Notes: a model not told the origin generated them from the sequence alone. 64,000 nt of DNA from Sceloporus undulatus (GCF_019175285.1 NC_056523.1:186096418-186160417), one strand, 5' to 3'; shown: positions 10,601 to 22,700, numbered from the stretch's first letter. Numbers and translations: made by a program.

Positions 10601-11246
10601 TGTTTTGATCAGCTCCCATACCCAAACAGATAAAAGATATCCATCTCAGTCAAGACTGGTGGAGAGAGTGAGATAAACCTAACAGGCAAGTGTCCTGGCT
10701 CCTCTAGCTGCCCTCTTCAAATCTGGAAACTGCCCATCTTACACAGTTCTCACTCGAACCAGTGGAGTCATCTGATGCCCATACTGCAGGGTAGAGACAG
10801 ACTTGTTACCCATGGCATAGCGAGATTTGGAGAGAGAGAACCAACCCTGAAGAGGGGGGAAAAATCAAAGTTAAAAAACAGGTTATGAAACATAGGATGC
10901 CCCATTAAAGTAGAATCAGAAAGTCTCAGGGAGTGACCTGGGCTTTCAAAGAACGATCTGGGCTCCAAACAGTGGGATTAAGGAAGTTCCATAAGGAGTA
11001 ATGGCCAGAGGGCGATACCCTGCTTCACCAATGGGGAAAACCCAATAAATTTGTAGAACCACATTTAGTTAGTACTCAGCAATTTAGTTGGTACCCAGCC
11101 CTGACACAAGGTCTTACCTGCTCTACCAAGTTGTTAAAAGCTTCCCTCTTGCTTTGGAGCATCTCAAGAGTATCAAAAAGATGGAGGACGACATGGTCTA
11201 AAGCCTCACATATTTCTGCTGTTCCCATGTCCTCTGCTGGAGCCAT
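4635..11246 (-). CDS. CCDC115: CCDC115, V-ATPase assembly factor (Vma22 homologue), five coding exons
   Basis: Coding exons in order are 11118-11246, 10743-10846, 9377-9483, 8211-8372 and 4635-4771. All have GT donors and AG acceptors, and the phases close to 212 codons plus TAA. Human CCDC115 is about 180 residues by memory. Matching blocks are [17 protein letters not shown] (human GWLSLAKARYAMGAKSV), LRRRKGP, and [18 protein letters not shown]. The C-terminal exon reads [13 protein letters not shown], a coiled-coil-like helix. The N-terminus ([17 protein letters not shown]) is also helical. The linker encoded by 9377-9483 and the next exon is acidic and serine-rich, and is the least conserved part. 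Known role: works with TMEM199 and VMA21 in ER/ERGIC assembly of the V0 sector of the proton pump. The ATG directly follows a TTTCAG acceptor, so a non-coding first exon near 13.4-13.6 kb is likely. The start is chosen as the first in-frame ATG with homology after it. Confidence 0.93.
4960..5170 (-). mobile_element. CR1-family LINE fragment
   Basis: The plus strand reads cattccactgtcaaatagtt, gcagcagaaaacaagcttcc and cctttctccaagctaaacat. These match the inner part of the copy at 47393-47830. It is diverged and has lost the 3' terminal segment. Confidence 0.65.
5909..6305. repeat. Three 133-bp tandem units inside the hAT
   Basis: The phrase gtgcttt(a)a.tgctaacaag recurs at 5909, 6042 and 6175. 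Each is followed by tctcccttgttttgacaatg (or agtg) and tcagcttgagaggcatgca. The period is 133 bp, with minor changes in the GATGAT run. Confidence 0.9.
6289..7080. other. 100-N gap flanked by an identical 346-bp duplication (assembly artefact)
   Basis: Exactly 100 N fill 6635-6734. The 346 bases before the gap (6289-6634, gactttccaaagtgcc to ggggggagg) recur without any difference I could find directly after it (6735-7080). Both copies touch the gap flush. This is the signature of two contig ends that overlap but were joined with a default-size gap. Confidence 0.93.
9738..9932. mobile_element. Non-autonomous DNA transposon, TGCAGAAATAATC family
   Basis: The termini are tgcagaaataaagtatttt and ctgttttatttctgcca. 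The body has the family words ttggtacggcatcagagctc and cccaggatttcacaa. It lies in CCDC115 between exons 2 and 3. Confidence 0.7.
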
Positions 11247-11370
11247 CTGAAATGAAACCTTCATGACACATTTTCTCCCATTCATCCCTTGACCTCCCCT
11301 TTGCCTGGTGTCTTCGCTTCTGCTCCATCTAAGTAGCAACATTTGGACGGCTGCATAATTCCCATCAAGT

Positions 11371-11574
11371 GTTGTTGCTGTCGTGTGCCCTAAAGTCCTT
11401 TCTGACTTAAGGTGACCTTATGGAGAACAGTATCATGGGGTTTTCTTGGTAAGTTTCTTAGGAGACTGCAAGTGTGTGACTTGCCCAAGGTTATCCAGTG
11501 CTCAGCCAGGATTCAAACCTGGTCTTCCAAAGTCTTAGTCCAACACTCAAACCACTAAACTATGCTGGCTCTTA
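11371..11574 (-). mobile_element. Sauria-type SINE
   Basis: It begins gttgttgctgtcgtgtgcc (reversed tail). It runs through gtgtgtgacttgcccaagg and gattcaaacctggtcttcc. It ends caaaccactaaactatgctg, the reversed tRNA-like head. It is nearly full length and lies just upstream of the CCDC115 start codon. Confidence 0.85.
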
Positions 11575-12050
11575 CATGGTGTAGTGACTTGAGTGTTGGA
11601 TTATGACTGGAGGCCAGGGTTCAGTTCCTTGCTTGGCCACAAAACCCACCGAGTGACTTTGGCCAAGTCACTAGGTGACTTGAAAGCTTCTGAGTTGCCC
11701 AAGGTCACCCAGTGGGTTTCATGGCTGAGCAAGGAATCGAACCTTTGTCTCCAGAGTTGTAGTCTGAATATTTCTTAGGTCTGAAACATACTGCAGAAAT
11801 AATCCAGTATAAAGGCAGATGCACTGGGAATTGTGGTTTATTGTGGCACCAGAGCTCTTTGACAGAGAAAGCTAAAGGTCTCAGAAAACTACAGTTCCTA
11901 GAATTCCCTGGCATTGAGCAGGGCAGTTAAAGCGGTCTCAAACTAGATTATTTCTGCACTGTGTTTTCGACCTCCAACTCAGAAGGTGGCAATGGCAAAC
12001 CTTCTCTGGTCAAATCTTGCCAAGAAACTCCATGATAAGTCGGAAACAGC
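11575..12050. mobile_element. Chimeric SINE block with an inserted MITE
   Basis: Three SINE pieces alternate. A plus head is at 11575-11665 (catggtgtagtgacttgagt). A minus piece is at 11693-11768 (ggtcacccagtgggtttcat). A plus 3' half is at 11970-12050 (ggtggcaatggcaaaccttc, gataagtcggaaacagcaca). A TGCAGAAATAATC-family element occupies about 11779-11972 between them. Confidence 0.65.
11779..11972. mobile_element. Non-autonomous DNA transposon, TGCAGAAATAATC family
   Basis: It reads ctgcagaaataatccagtat at the left and aactagattatttctgcact at the right, as inverted ends. The body includes gcaccagagctctttgacag. It interrupts SINE sequence. Confidence 0.8.
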
Positions 12051-12371
12051 ACACAGCAACGATTCCCATCACATCCCAGTTCAAAATGCAATCCCAAGTC
12101 ATTTTCCTTCTCAGAAGCAAGTGCCAAAGTGGTTGTATTTGTAAAAGATGTCTAGGACACTTTCTGTTTAGGGTGCGACCTACATCTGCACAGGCCCCAT
12201 CCATCCCCTTCTATAATCCCTGGAAATGGCAAAGTACAGCTGGGTCCTCCTCAAAGCTTCCTTCCTTTTCTCCTTAGATTACATCAAGTAGGAGTAGGAG
12301 TTTTGAGAAACCTAAGAGTTCATTCAACTCCATAACGCTTTCTCTGATCTGAAGCAAGTGCTCTTCAGGTT

Positions 12372-13025
12372 CAGGGTGACCGACCAGTTGCCCTAACCCC
12401 AAAGGAGGACAAAGCACTGCAAAATGGAGGACATCCAAGCAAAATGTAGTAGAACATGACCAAATAAAAACTAAGCTCATATAAATGGATGCTGCTTCTT
12501 AGTCATGCCCAAAATGGAAGACATTTTGGAATTCCTCCTGGATAGAAGACTGAAATATATGCCATGTCCTGGAAAAGGAGGACATCTAGTCAACCTGCCC
12601 TAACCCCAAAGGAGGACAAGGTACTGTAACATGGAGGGCATTCAAGAAAAACACAGTAGGACATGACCAAATAAAAGCTAAAAGCTCTGATAAAAATATA
12701 AACCCATGCTTCTTAGTCATGCCCAAAATGGAGGACATCCTGGAATCCCTCCTGGACCAAGGTGACCAGAGGTCCTATTTCAGCCTTCTGTCCAGGAGGA
12801 ATGTCAAAACGTCCTCCATTTTAAGCCTGACTAGGAAGCATCATGGATTCATATTTCTATGAGTGTTTTGCGCTTTTATCTGGTAATGTCCCACATTTTC
12901 CTTGAAAGTCCTCCATTTGGCTGTGCCTTGTCCTCCTCCTTTCAGGGTTATGTCACCTGGCCTTGGACCAGAAGGTGGAAATGGAGGAGGACCTGTCCTG
13001 GAAAAGGAGGACCTCTGGCTGTGGC
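12372..13025. repeat. Cluster of three copies of the GGAGGACAT repeat, two direct and one inverted
   Basis: Copy one (12372-12597) and copy two (12598-12775) are head to tail. Both start ccctaaccccaaaggaggac and include cttagtcatgcccaaaatgg. Copy three (about 12765-13025) is inverted, with ctgtccaggaggaatgtcaa and cgtcctccattttaagcc. The elements look like short DNA transposons of unknown class. The cluster fills the space between the CCDC115 start codon and the promoter. Confidence 0.7.
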
Positions 13026-13369
13026 TTCCCCTCCTTGAAGCTCTTTCCTGCCAGAGAGACAAACACTACCTTCTTTAAACCCAAACAGCTGTAATCCTGG
13101 TGCTTCCAAAACAAGCTTCTTCTCCAAGGTCTGAAATGGAGGGAGCCTCCAGCTACAAAACTGCACCTCTCTTGCTGGACTTCCTGGCTCATTGACCCTG
13201 AAACGCAGGCTCTTCTGGATGAACCAATCAAATCACAGGTATTAGTCTCCCACCAATCAGTTTAAAGGGGAGGTGGATACCTTCGAGAAACGGGCCTATT
13301 GCCTTCCTTCCCTGGGCGTCCATATTTGTTGGGGGCATAAAGTAGGGATATGCCTGTCCTGGCAGCGTG

Positions 13370-13726
13370 TGATGCCCTGGCAGCCATTTTGGACCAGGGC
13401 GGTCGGTGAGGGACTCTTTGGCCTTTGGAACGCCTCCCTTTTCCTGCCCCGCAAATGGAAGCTTCCATTAATTGCAATTGGAAGCCGGAAGTCTCTATGG
13501 AGACCCAACTAAGCATTTGCACCCTCGTCGCATCAACGGCTTCGCCGACGCCATCTTTGTTGCTGGAGATGCGCCTGCGCACTACGTCCTTAGTCTGCCA
13601 CGCCGCCATCTTCTTTGTGGGCAAGCGGGCTTAGCGCCTCGGCCAATGAGAACTCGGATCACGTGATCGCGGAGGCATAGATAGAAGAACTCTTCATTCC
13701 ACGTGGGACTGGGAGCCCTGGTCATC
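13370..13726. promoter_or_regulatory. CpG-rich promoter between CCDC115 and IMP4, probably bidirectional
   Basis: CpG density rises sharply here and falls on both sides. Readable housekeeping motifs are CCGGAAGT (ETS/GABP, 13485-13492), GCCATCTT (YY1-like, 13550-13557), tgcgcctgcgca (NRF1-like, 13570-13581), GCCGCCATCTT (YY1, 13602-13612) and CCAAT (13643-13647). TCACGTGA (13659-13666) matches the E-box core of CLEAR/MYC-MAX sites. A second CACGTG (13700-13705) lies 21 bp before the IMP4 ATG. There is no TATA box. CCDC115 and IMP4 are a head-to-head pair in mammals, so shared use is likely, but no transcript start can be read from sequence alone. Confidence 0.8.
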
Positions 13727-16700
13727 ATGGTAAGCAGGAAGGAGAGAGATGTATACTCTATGTGTATAGGTGTAGATATATGTGTGTGTGTATATATAGT
13801 GCATGGCTGAGGCTTCTGGGAGCTGAAGTCCAACAGCTCTTAAAGGGCACAGTTTGGGGACCACTGGTTTAGAATCTTGAGAGAGAGTCTGTTAAACTGC
13901 CTCCAAGAGTGAGTGACCAAAGTCAATGTTTAGATAGAATGAGATGGACAGAGGGAAGTCCCTTTCTCTCTCAGGAGGGAAAGGAGAATGCAACACATAA
14001 TTTTTCCAACAGCAATGCTTCTCCAATATTGGATGTGGTGGGTCTGGCGTCCCTCCTCCTCTTCCTCCCATGTGCCAGGGACTGGCACCCTATTTCTGCC
14101 CATTGGCTGCAGTTTCTTCCTTCCTTCCTTTTCCTGGAACTGACAGGGATTGCCAGCAAATGGGTTGCAGAGCAGCACTGGTCCATAGCCCATCATTTTG
14201 TGTAGCACTGAATTAGAGCTCACTCCATCAGATGCAATCAAGTGTGATTCTAGCAATGACTAGTAATGATGGTCTTAGTAGCTGAGAATGAGGCGGCTAA
14301 GAGGGTTTGTTAGGTTTTTTTTAAAAAAAGCAAAGCACATAAATCAATTTGTAATATTTGAGTGCATACCTCTTTGTGAGTTCTTATACAGCTAATCTTT
14401 TTATGCAATTGGGACCTAAAACTTGATAGCCACAATCACATGCACAGTGAACTCTACACAAATTAGGTCTCTCTTGCTGTTGTGTGTCTTCAAGTCATTT
14501 TCAACTTACGGTGACCCTAAGGCAAACCTATCACTGGGTTTTCTTGGTAAGTTTCTTAGGGATGAGAGTGTGTGACTTGCCCAAGTTCACTCTTGGAGTG
14601 GGTTTCCATGACCAAACAGGGAATTGATCCCTCATCTTTAGAGTCGTAGTGCGATGCTCAAACCAGTACACCATGATGGCTGTCAATTCCCTCCATACAG
14701 ATGTAAATCCACTAGCATTAAGTAACTCCTGTTCCAGGTCATGGCATATAGGTTTGTAGGATGGGTTGTGTTTCAATGTTTTCAGATTTAAGAAATATAA
14801 GCTCCTTAGTGGCTGTTTCAGGGACAGACCCATCCTTATCTATTTGGGAAGATTTCTTTGAACTACGATAATAGCATAGGATTCTCCTTGCTCATGCCTT
14901 TGTATTTCTATAGTTGCGCCGGGAAGCCCGTCAGAGGCGAGAGTATCTCTACCGGAAAGCCCAAGAGGAGAAGCTGAGGACTCTCCAGGAGAAGAAGGAA
15001 AAAATAAAGAAAGTGCTAGATGGTATGAACTGTTGTTGGCTTGTATCTGGTCAAAATGTGTGTGGGAGGAGGAACCTTTCTTACTGAGTCTTCTCAGTTT
15101 TCTTAGTCCCAGTCCTCATTGGCGTAATGTGCATGGATCACATGAAGCAGAAAAAAGGTAGTAGTAGTAGTAATAGTAGTTTTTATTATTACAGTCCATT
15201 GATTTAATAATGCAAACAAACAGAAACACACAAATGTACAATATCAAATAGGATACGTTTTAGCATTCCATAAACACAACAAAATTGACATATTCAATAA
15301 AACTTTTAGATGCTCTGGACAATTTTAGGAGTATCCTTCTCTCTAATCTTAATTGCCAAAGACAAGAACTTGGCAGCCAGCTGGGTGACATTAGAACATC
15401 TATCCTAACTTTAACATAAAACTTATCTGATCAGCTAGGTAGATGATTTAATAAAGTGGGGGATACACTGTTTGTGACCTAGATTATAAATATGAGTTTC
15501 AACCTCCTGCGAACTGCAAGGGCAAAATCTCAAAGAGGAGTAGCCCAGCATACTTATCATATAGCAATTCTAAAGGAAAAGCATTACACCTGCCCATAGT
15601 AAAAATATGTATTATATATTAGCAACCTTTAAGTTCTTTATATAGTCTACCAGAAGAAAAGGTCTCATGTAATGGATATTCAAAGCACTAACTGTGTATG
15701 AAGAAAGGAAACAAGCCTGACAATTGCAACAGGCAATATCCCAGAGTATTTGTTTGACTAATTTTAATACCATATCACTACCCAGGATAAGGTGCAAATT
15801 TGATGAAAGGCCAGTTGTGGCCACTGTTTGGGCTATGTATTTAGACCATCTGCCATTGAAAGGTGACCAAGGGGCAAAACAGATTGCCTAAAAACGCTGG
15901 ATTGGGGCTGCCACAGAGCCGCATGCCACGGCAACTACACACCACAGCTGCAATCCGGCTATTGGCTGGTGCAAAAAGAAGCGGCAGAAAGCCGCTCTTT
16001 TTTTAAGCCAGCAGAAAGCCTGTTTTTCTGCTGCCACCATGGCTTTGCGGTGCTCCTGTGGTGTGCAGCGTCCAAATGCCACTCCATAAAGCGGCCGCAG
16101 TGTAAACAGTTGAGCAGCATGACACTAACTTCCTGCCGGCTTGGGGGCATGCCTCATGTGTATGCCATGCCCCCAAGCCACCGGGAAGCCGGCTTTCTTT
16201 GCCGGTCTGTTCCAGCCCTTTGTAGGCCTTTGCTGCAGTTGAAAATGGTAACTCTGAGCCAAAACTTTATAGTCATCAAACAAACAAGCTTCATTTATAT
16301 TCCGCTTCATACCACCTAAGCAGTGTCTAATTGGTTTACAACTGTAAGTATCCATGCCCTAGTAGTAGGAGAACTTTCTCCACTTTCAAGCATTATAACT
16401 GGGTTATAAACATATCTAAGTAAAGTGAAGTAAAGCTTTTAGGAATTTGGTGTGGAAGTTATCAAACTCCCTCAGATAGAGGAGGAACTTTGAAAATAAG
16501 AAAGCTTTTTCACTTGCTAACATTTTCTTGCTCCCCCAACCTACAGCCTTTTATTGATGCACAGCTAATTTTCTTTTTTCTGGTTAGCTTTTTGGAGGAA
16601 AGATGCAGGATATAAATATGCATTTTTCAAAGCTAACTGCATTTTCTTACAGCCCACCATGGAAGGTGCTGATGCCTCTGGCTGACAAAGTGGGGTGACA

Positions 16701-19700
16701 GCTAGCCTCCTCTCTGTTTTTCCTAAATCCTCTTTCATTTTCCCTTCCAGAGAACTGCCTCATCCCCACAGAACTGCGGAAGGAGGCTCTTCAACTCCAG
16801 AAGGCACTTGAATTTGATGATGGAGGTGGAGAAGGTAAGTAGCTGGCTTGAGCAAAATGACTGAATAATAATAATTTTTTAAAAAACCCAACTGTTGGAA
16901 AGACCATTGAGTGAGGCATCCTTAGCCCTCACCCAAACATCCAGCAGCTGCCGTTCATAAAGGAGAAAATTCCAGCAAGGGAACTGGAAAGAGGCAAAGC
17001 CAGCCCCATAGACCAAAGAGTAGACCAGTGGAAATATAAATAAAGTAGAAAATATCATTGAAGTAAAGTAGAAAGTAAGTCACAGAACAGGAGGTGTAAA
17101 ACAGCTCTATGGACCAAATGCCTGTTTAAATAAAAAATGGTTTGCTTGCTGGCAGATGGCCTTTAACAAGGGGGATAGGCCAGCTTCCTTCAATAGGGAA
17201 TTACATAGTTTCTCATTAAGGTCCAAAACACACTGCAGAAATAATTTGAGATGGCTTGGACTGCCTTGGCTCGATGCTAGGCAATTCTGGGAACTGTAGT
17301 TTTGTGAGACATTTAGCCTTCTCTGTCATAGAGCTCTGGTGCCACAATAAACTACAATTCCCAGGATTCCCTACCACTGAGCCAGGGCAGTTAAAGCAGT
17401 CTCAAACTAAATTAATTCTGCATTGTGTTTTGTACCTGAGAAAATCTTGTCAGACACACTCTGAATTGTGTCTTGTTGCCAGTGTAACAGAGGAAACAGT
17501 CCAGTTGCTAGTGTAACTGTTGTATGTAAACTAAGAATCACATGGTCCTTATACAGTGGTGCCTCGGGTTACGAAATTAATTCGTTCCGCGGCTAATTTC
17601 GTAACCCGAAAAACCTTCGTAACCCGAATTGCCATAGGCGCTAATGGGGAAAAAAGCCGCGGCTCTGCCGCGGCTCCATTTAAACAGCGCCGCCGTTTTT
17701 CATAACCCGAAAAAACGTTCGTAACCCGAAACAATAAATCCCTATGGGATTTTTTCGTATCCCGAAAAATTCGTAAGCTGGGTAATTCGTATCCCGAGGT
17801 ACCACTGTAGCTTGCTGTACAGTTTGGCTGGAGCGTTCTGAAGCTGCTGAAATTTCTAAACAGTATTCAAAGGCCGCCCCACAAAGAACACATTATAGGA
17901 ACCCAGATGAAATGCACCTAAGACATGTGGGCAAAAGCATGTGTAGGTAGTGCTGAAATCCAGGCATCCAGTCTAAGAGCAGAGCTTGAAAAGTTACTTT
18001 TTTGGACTACAGCTCCCAGAATGCTGCAGCAAACATTTCAGAGCTCCTTCTCACAGAATCTAGGACTATTCCCAAAAACAAATAAGTATACAAGAATTAC
18101 TCTTTCTCCTGGCCACCCATTCCTATTTCTAGAACATGGCAGGTCAAAAATTACATAAGAGCTTGTGGTTTTGTTTTGGTGGTGGTTGTTTTGGTTGCTG
18201 TTATTTTCTATTCACAGTAGCTTAGAGGTAATTCAAAGTTCTCTCAGGTGATCACAGTATTTGAAAATGTCCTTATTTTTAAATACTCAAATCCACTTCT
18301 AGCATCTCTCCTTAGTTCTGGTTTAACATATCTTAAAATGAAAACCATAATGCCATAAGCAGAATGTGACTATCTTTTAAAACTTGACACATATATCAAT
18401 TTAGTATAATTCATCTCTCCTCTCACTTACTATGGCTTGATTTGGATTGGGACTCCAGAATCTATTTTATGTGCTAACGGTTAACCATGGGATGTGAGGA
18501 GTGTGAAAAGGCTGCTCCAAACATATGTGAATTGTCTTTTTCTTTCACCACTGAATAATCACACAGTTGATTCTGTCCCACTTATTTGGGTCCATGGTCA
18601 GAGGTCATGGCTTCTGTCAGTATTGTGCTCTAGAATCTTGTGTGTGCGCGCATGCTCATTAAACAGTTGATCTCACTTGACCCAGCCTAAATTCTACTTC
18701 CAGTGTTATGGAAGATTTTCACTAAGTGCACTTAGTCAGGAGTGGGGTAGCTTTTTAGAAGTTTAGAGACTGTCTCTGGGTGGATTTGTAGCTTTTCTCT
18801 TGCCGTGGCAGGAGTGACAAGTCATGTGGATGATGAGTACCGCTGGGCTGGTGTGGAGGATCCTCGCATTATGGTTACAACCTCTCGTGATCCCAGTTCT
18901 CGTCTCAAGATGTTTGCCAAAGTAAGTAAACAAAGGTTTTCCATTGTGCGGACCAGGGGTAGGCAATCTTTTTGAGCCGGGGGCCGGGTTGCTGTCCCTC
19001 AGACAACTGGGGGGCCGAAGCCAAAAAATAAATAATTAAATAATTTTTTAAAATATATATATATATATATATATAAATAAACCAGGACAAATGTAGGACA
19101 AAATTTTCAAATGGAAGACACTTTTTTTTTAAAAAATGGAGGACACGCAAAAAAAATTGCTGATTTTTTAAAAAATGTTAATATAAATGCATGTTTCTGA
19201 GGCTTCTATAGACAATTGCCCCCCAAAGGCCCCAGCGGCAATCGGCGGCAGGACTGGGCTGGGCCCGGTCCCAAGGCCTCACCGGGCCACATCTGGCCCG
19301 CGGGCCGCAGGTTGCCTACCCCTGGTGTGGACAGTCTCATTCTCATGGTGACTTAGTGGAAGCGTTCATATATTGCCTGTATGCAGCCCAGGGCATTTTT
19401 CTTCCATGTCCACCCAACCCACCTTTGCCTGGGCTAACATAGGTGCCTAGATTGCCTCAGACATCATTGCTAGAGGAGTACAGGTTGAGTCTTCCTTGTC
19501 TGGAATTTCAAAATTTGAATTATTCCAAAAACAAAAACTTTTTTTCATGGGTGGCTAAGAGAGTGACACCTTTGCTTTCTGATGATTCAGTGTACACATA
19601 CTTTGTTTCATACACACAATTATTTTTAAAATACCTTATAAATTACCTTCAGGCTATGGGTATAAGGTGTATATGAAACATATATGAATTTGGTGTTTAG

Positions 19701-22700
19701 ACTTGGGTCCCATCTCCAAGATATAACTACAGTGGTACCCCGGGTTACGAAATTAATTCGTTCCGCCGCCGCTTTCGTAACCCGGAATACTTCGTAAGCC
19801 GAAAAAGCCATAGGCGCTAATGGGGAAAAGCCGCGATTTCGTGTGAAATAGCGCCGAAAAGCACTAAAAAATTTTTCGCAACCCGAAAAAACCTTCGTAA
19901 CCCGGAACAGTTTTTTTAAATGGATTTTTTTCGTAACCCGGAAATTTCGTAAGGTGGCGCATTCGTATCCCGGGGTAACACTGTATATGCAAATATGGGT
20001 ATTCTGAATAAAAAAAAAAACAGAACCCCAAACACTTCTTGTTCCAAGCATTTAGGATAAAGGAGATTCAATTCTGTAGTAACAGAATGCCTCATAATAT
20101 GTGCAGAATACTTCTCCTGCCTTCACTTGTCCTAGGAAACCTTTGAGATCAAGGGAGAGAGCATTTAGTTTAGAGTATTATGTTCCAACAAGACTTGGAA
20201 CAACCTGTCTCTTAAGCATTGCCAGCCAAGTGCAATGACCTTGGGTTAACAGGACTATTAAATCCAAATAAAATGGCTTATTATATCTCTTACATTCTTC
20301 TTCTTACTTCTGGTTTAGGAGATCAAGCTGATATTCCCTGGAGCCCAACGTATGAACCGAGGACGACATGAAATGGGTGCCCTGGTCCGTGCCTGTAAGG
20401 CCAATGGGGTCACCGATCTGCTGATAGTGCATGAGCACCGAGGCGTACCTGGTAAGTGGCTTGGCTGGGGCTAGGCAGTGGACAGGCCTGGTGACTTTCT
20501 AGTACAGGGTGGGCAACTCTGCTCCTCCAAGTGTTGCCAGATTGTAACTCTCAGCATCCTCCATTATTTCCTACTCTGCCTAAGTCTGATGGAAGTTGGA
20601 CCCCTGCAACATCTAGAGGGCTGGTTGTCCCCTACATTTGTTCGAATAAGTAAAAATGTTGTTGGTGGGAGCAAACATAGCTAAACGTGAAACTATTTTT
20701 ATCTCATTTGCCTGGTGGGAGCATGGAGCAGTTTAGACGTTTTCCTTGATACAGTGTATGTATAGCTTAACAAAAAGGATTTCTATGGCACTTTACAGTC
20801 CAATACATTTATTGTGGCATCAGCTTTATTTGCCTACGGCAAGTATATAGCTTGGCCAGCTTTGCCTGAGTGACATGGAACTACTTGCTTATAAGCGATT
20901 TTTATGTGGTCATCCTTCTCTTCAATGGTAGCTCCCTATAGTCTGTTTGGTCTGAGCTGATTGAGGACAAATGACTGTAAATCACTGCTAGAGCACGTGC
21001 TGCGCAAGCAGATGCTCTCCAGATTGATACCTAGTATATTCAAGTAGGGTCAGAAGACGCTCAGCTTCCCCAGCCAGTCATAATAGACTAAAATGGGGAA
21101 CCTTTAGCACTCCAGGTATTTTGGACTATAACACCCACAGTCCCTTGTCATTGGCTATTTAGGGCTTCTGGGAGTTTGTAACATATGGTCCAGTTATAGT
21201 TGGACTGTGGCTCCCAGCTGCTCTTACCAGTGTAGCTAATGACGAGGAAAGCTGGAGTTGAAGTCCCAACAGTATCTGGAAAGTTGTACTTTGCTCATCC
21301 TTAATATAGATAACATTGAGCTAGGTGGACCAACCTGTGACTTTTTCCAATGGTTCTAGACAAGGCAGCTTTGGATAGGATTGGTGGATGTTTTGTCCTT
21401 TCTTCACAGCAATAGACTGTCTTTCTAGCTAGCCTGGTCTATCTCTGGGATTCTTCTCTGGGATAGGATGGGGATTGGACTCGCCTAACCTTTAAAACTC
21501 TCTTTCCACTCAGATGGTCTTATAGTCAGCCACTTGCCCTTTGGCCCTACGGCTTACTTTACACTTTGCAACGTGGTCATGCGCCATGACATCCCGGACA
21601 TTGGTACCATGTCAGAGGCCCACCCCCACCTCATCTTTCACAACTTCACATCCCGACTTGGACAACGGGTAAGATGCACTGGGTCCCCACAAAAAGGCGC
21701 AGCTGGCTTCAGAAAGGGATGGGGTGGGAGAGAGAGACGAACAGAAATAAACCCAGAATTGAAGTTAGTCTTTGAAGGGAAAACAAGAATTTTTGGGGCA
21801 CCTTGAAGATAAATAAATGTATTAGAGCATGTCCACTACAGTCCACTTCATCTGGTGCATGAATTGTTGTCCTGAAGTTACAGGTATGGTAACATGTGAA
21901 TGGACATAGGAGGGATAGAACTGAAATGAAGAAAGTACTGACAGCCATATCTTCTTTATTAAGATTGGTATTTCATTAAAAATAGTTGGTGGTGATAACA
22001 TACATTTCCTGGTGGGGATAGGCTGTGAACTGCTGTGTTGGGAGCAAGGCAAAATTTCTGCCCTTTTCTGACTCGGCAAGCTGGAGATTTCTGCTTGGAC
22101 TGCCTTTTTAGCCTAATTTCTACTTCCTAGGTTAACGTGTGGATAAGAATACAGTGATTTTTCAGAATGCATTTGAAATGGAAAGCTCCATGCCCAAGTG
22201 CAAATAGAAAGTTGCGGGTGAAAAGAAATGCAAAGTTTTATATGGTCTTTAAAGAAATTCACAGAATGTTATAGAAATTGGACAGAAGTTGGCTACATAC
22301 AAAACTGAAATGAGGCAACTAGACCGATTTGAACATCCTTTACTTCAGATCTGCTCCATCTTTTGTATTTAGGTGCAGCAGGTGGAGCCAAGCATGTTGG
22401 GGGCTGAGGCAGTTTTCAAGGTCCGGAATCTTCTGTATAGGTGGCTGTTTCTGGTATAGGAAATACAGGATAGGTGGTGCACTTCTGATATCTTGTAAAC
22501 TATGTTCCTATGTACCTGGGCTCATTCTACACATTATCTTGTTTGGCCATTATAATTCTGTTGATGTTGCTTAAATTCTGTGTACTGGAATGCCCTCCCA
22601 AATTTTGCTACTGCTAGAAATGGGAAGGGGAACAGAGCCACCTCCAAATTACTAAGAAGCTCCCCCCTACTGCTCTGCTTTTGCTTTTAGACTTTTCCCA

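Noticed and set aside
13262-13624. 120-codon minus-strand frame in the promoter
   Set aside because: A CpG island has few stop codons. The frame shows no homology, although part of it may be CCDC115 5' UTR.
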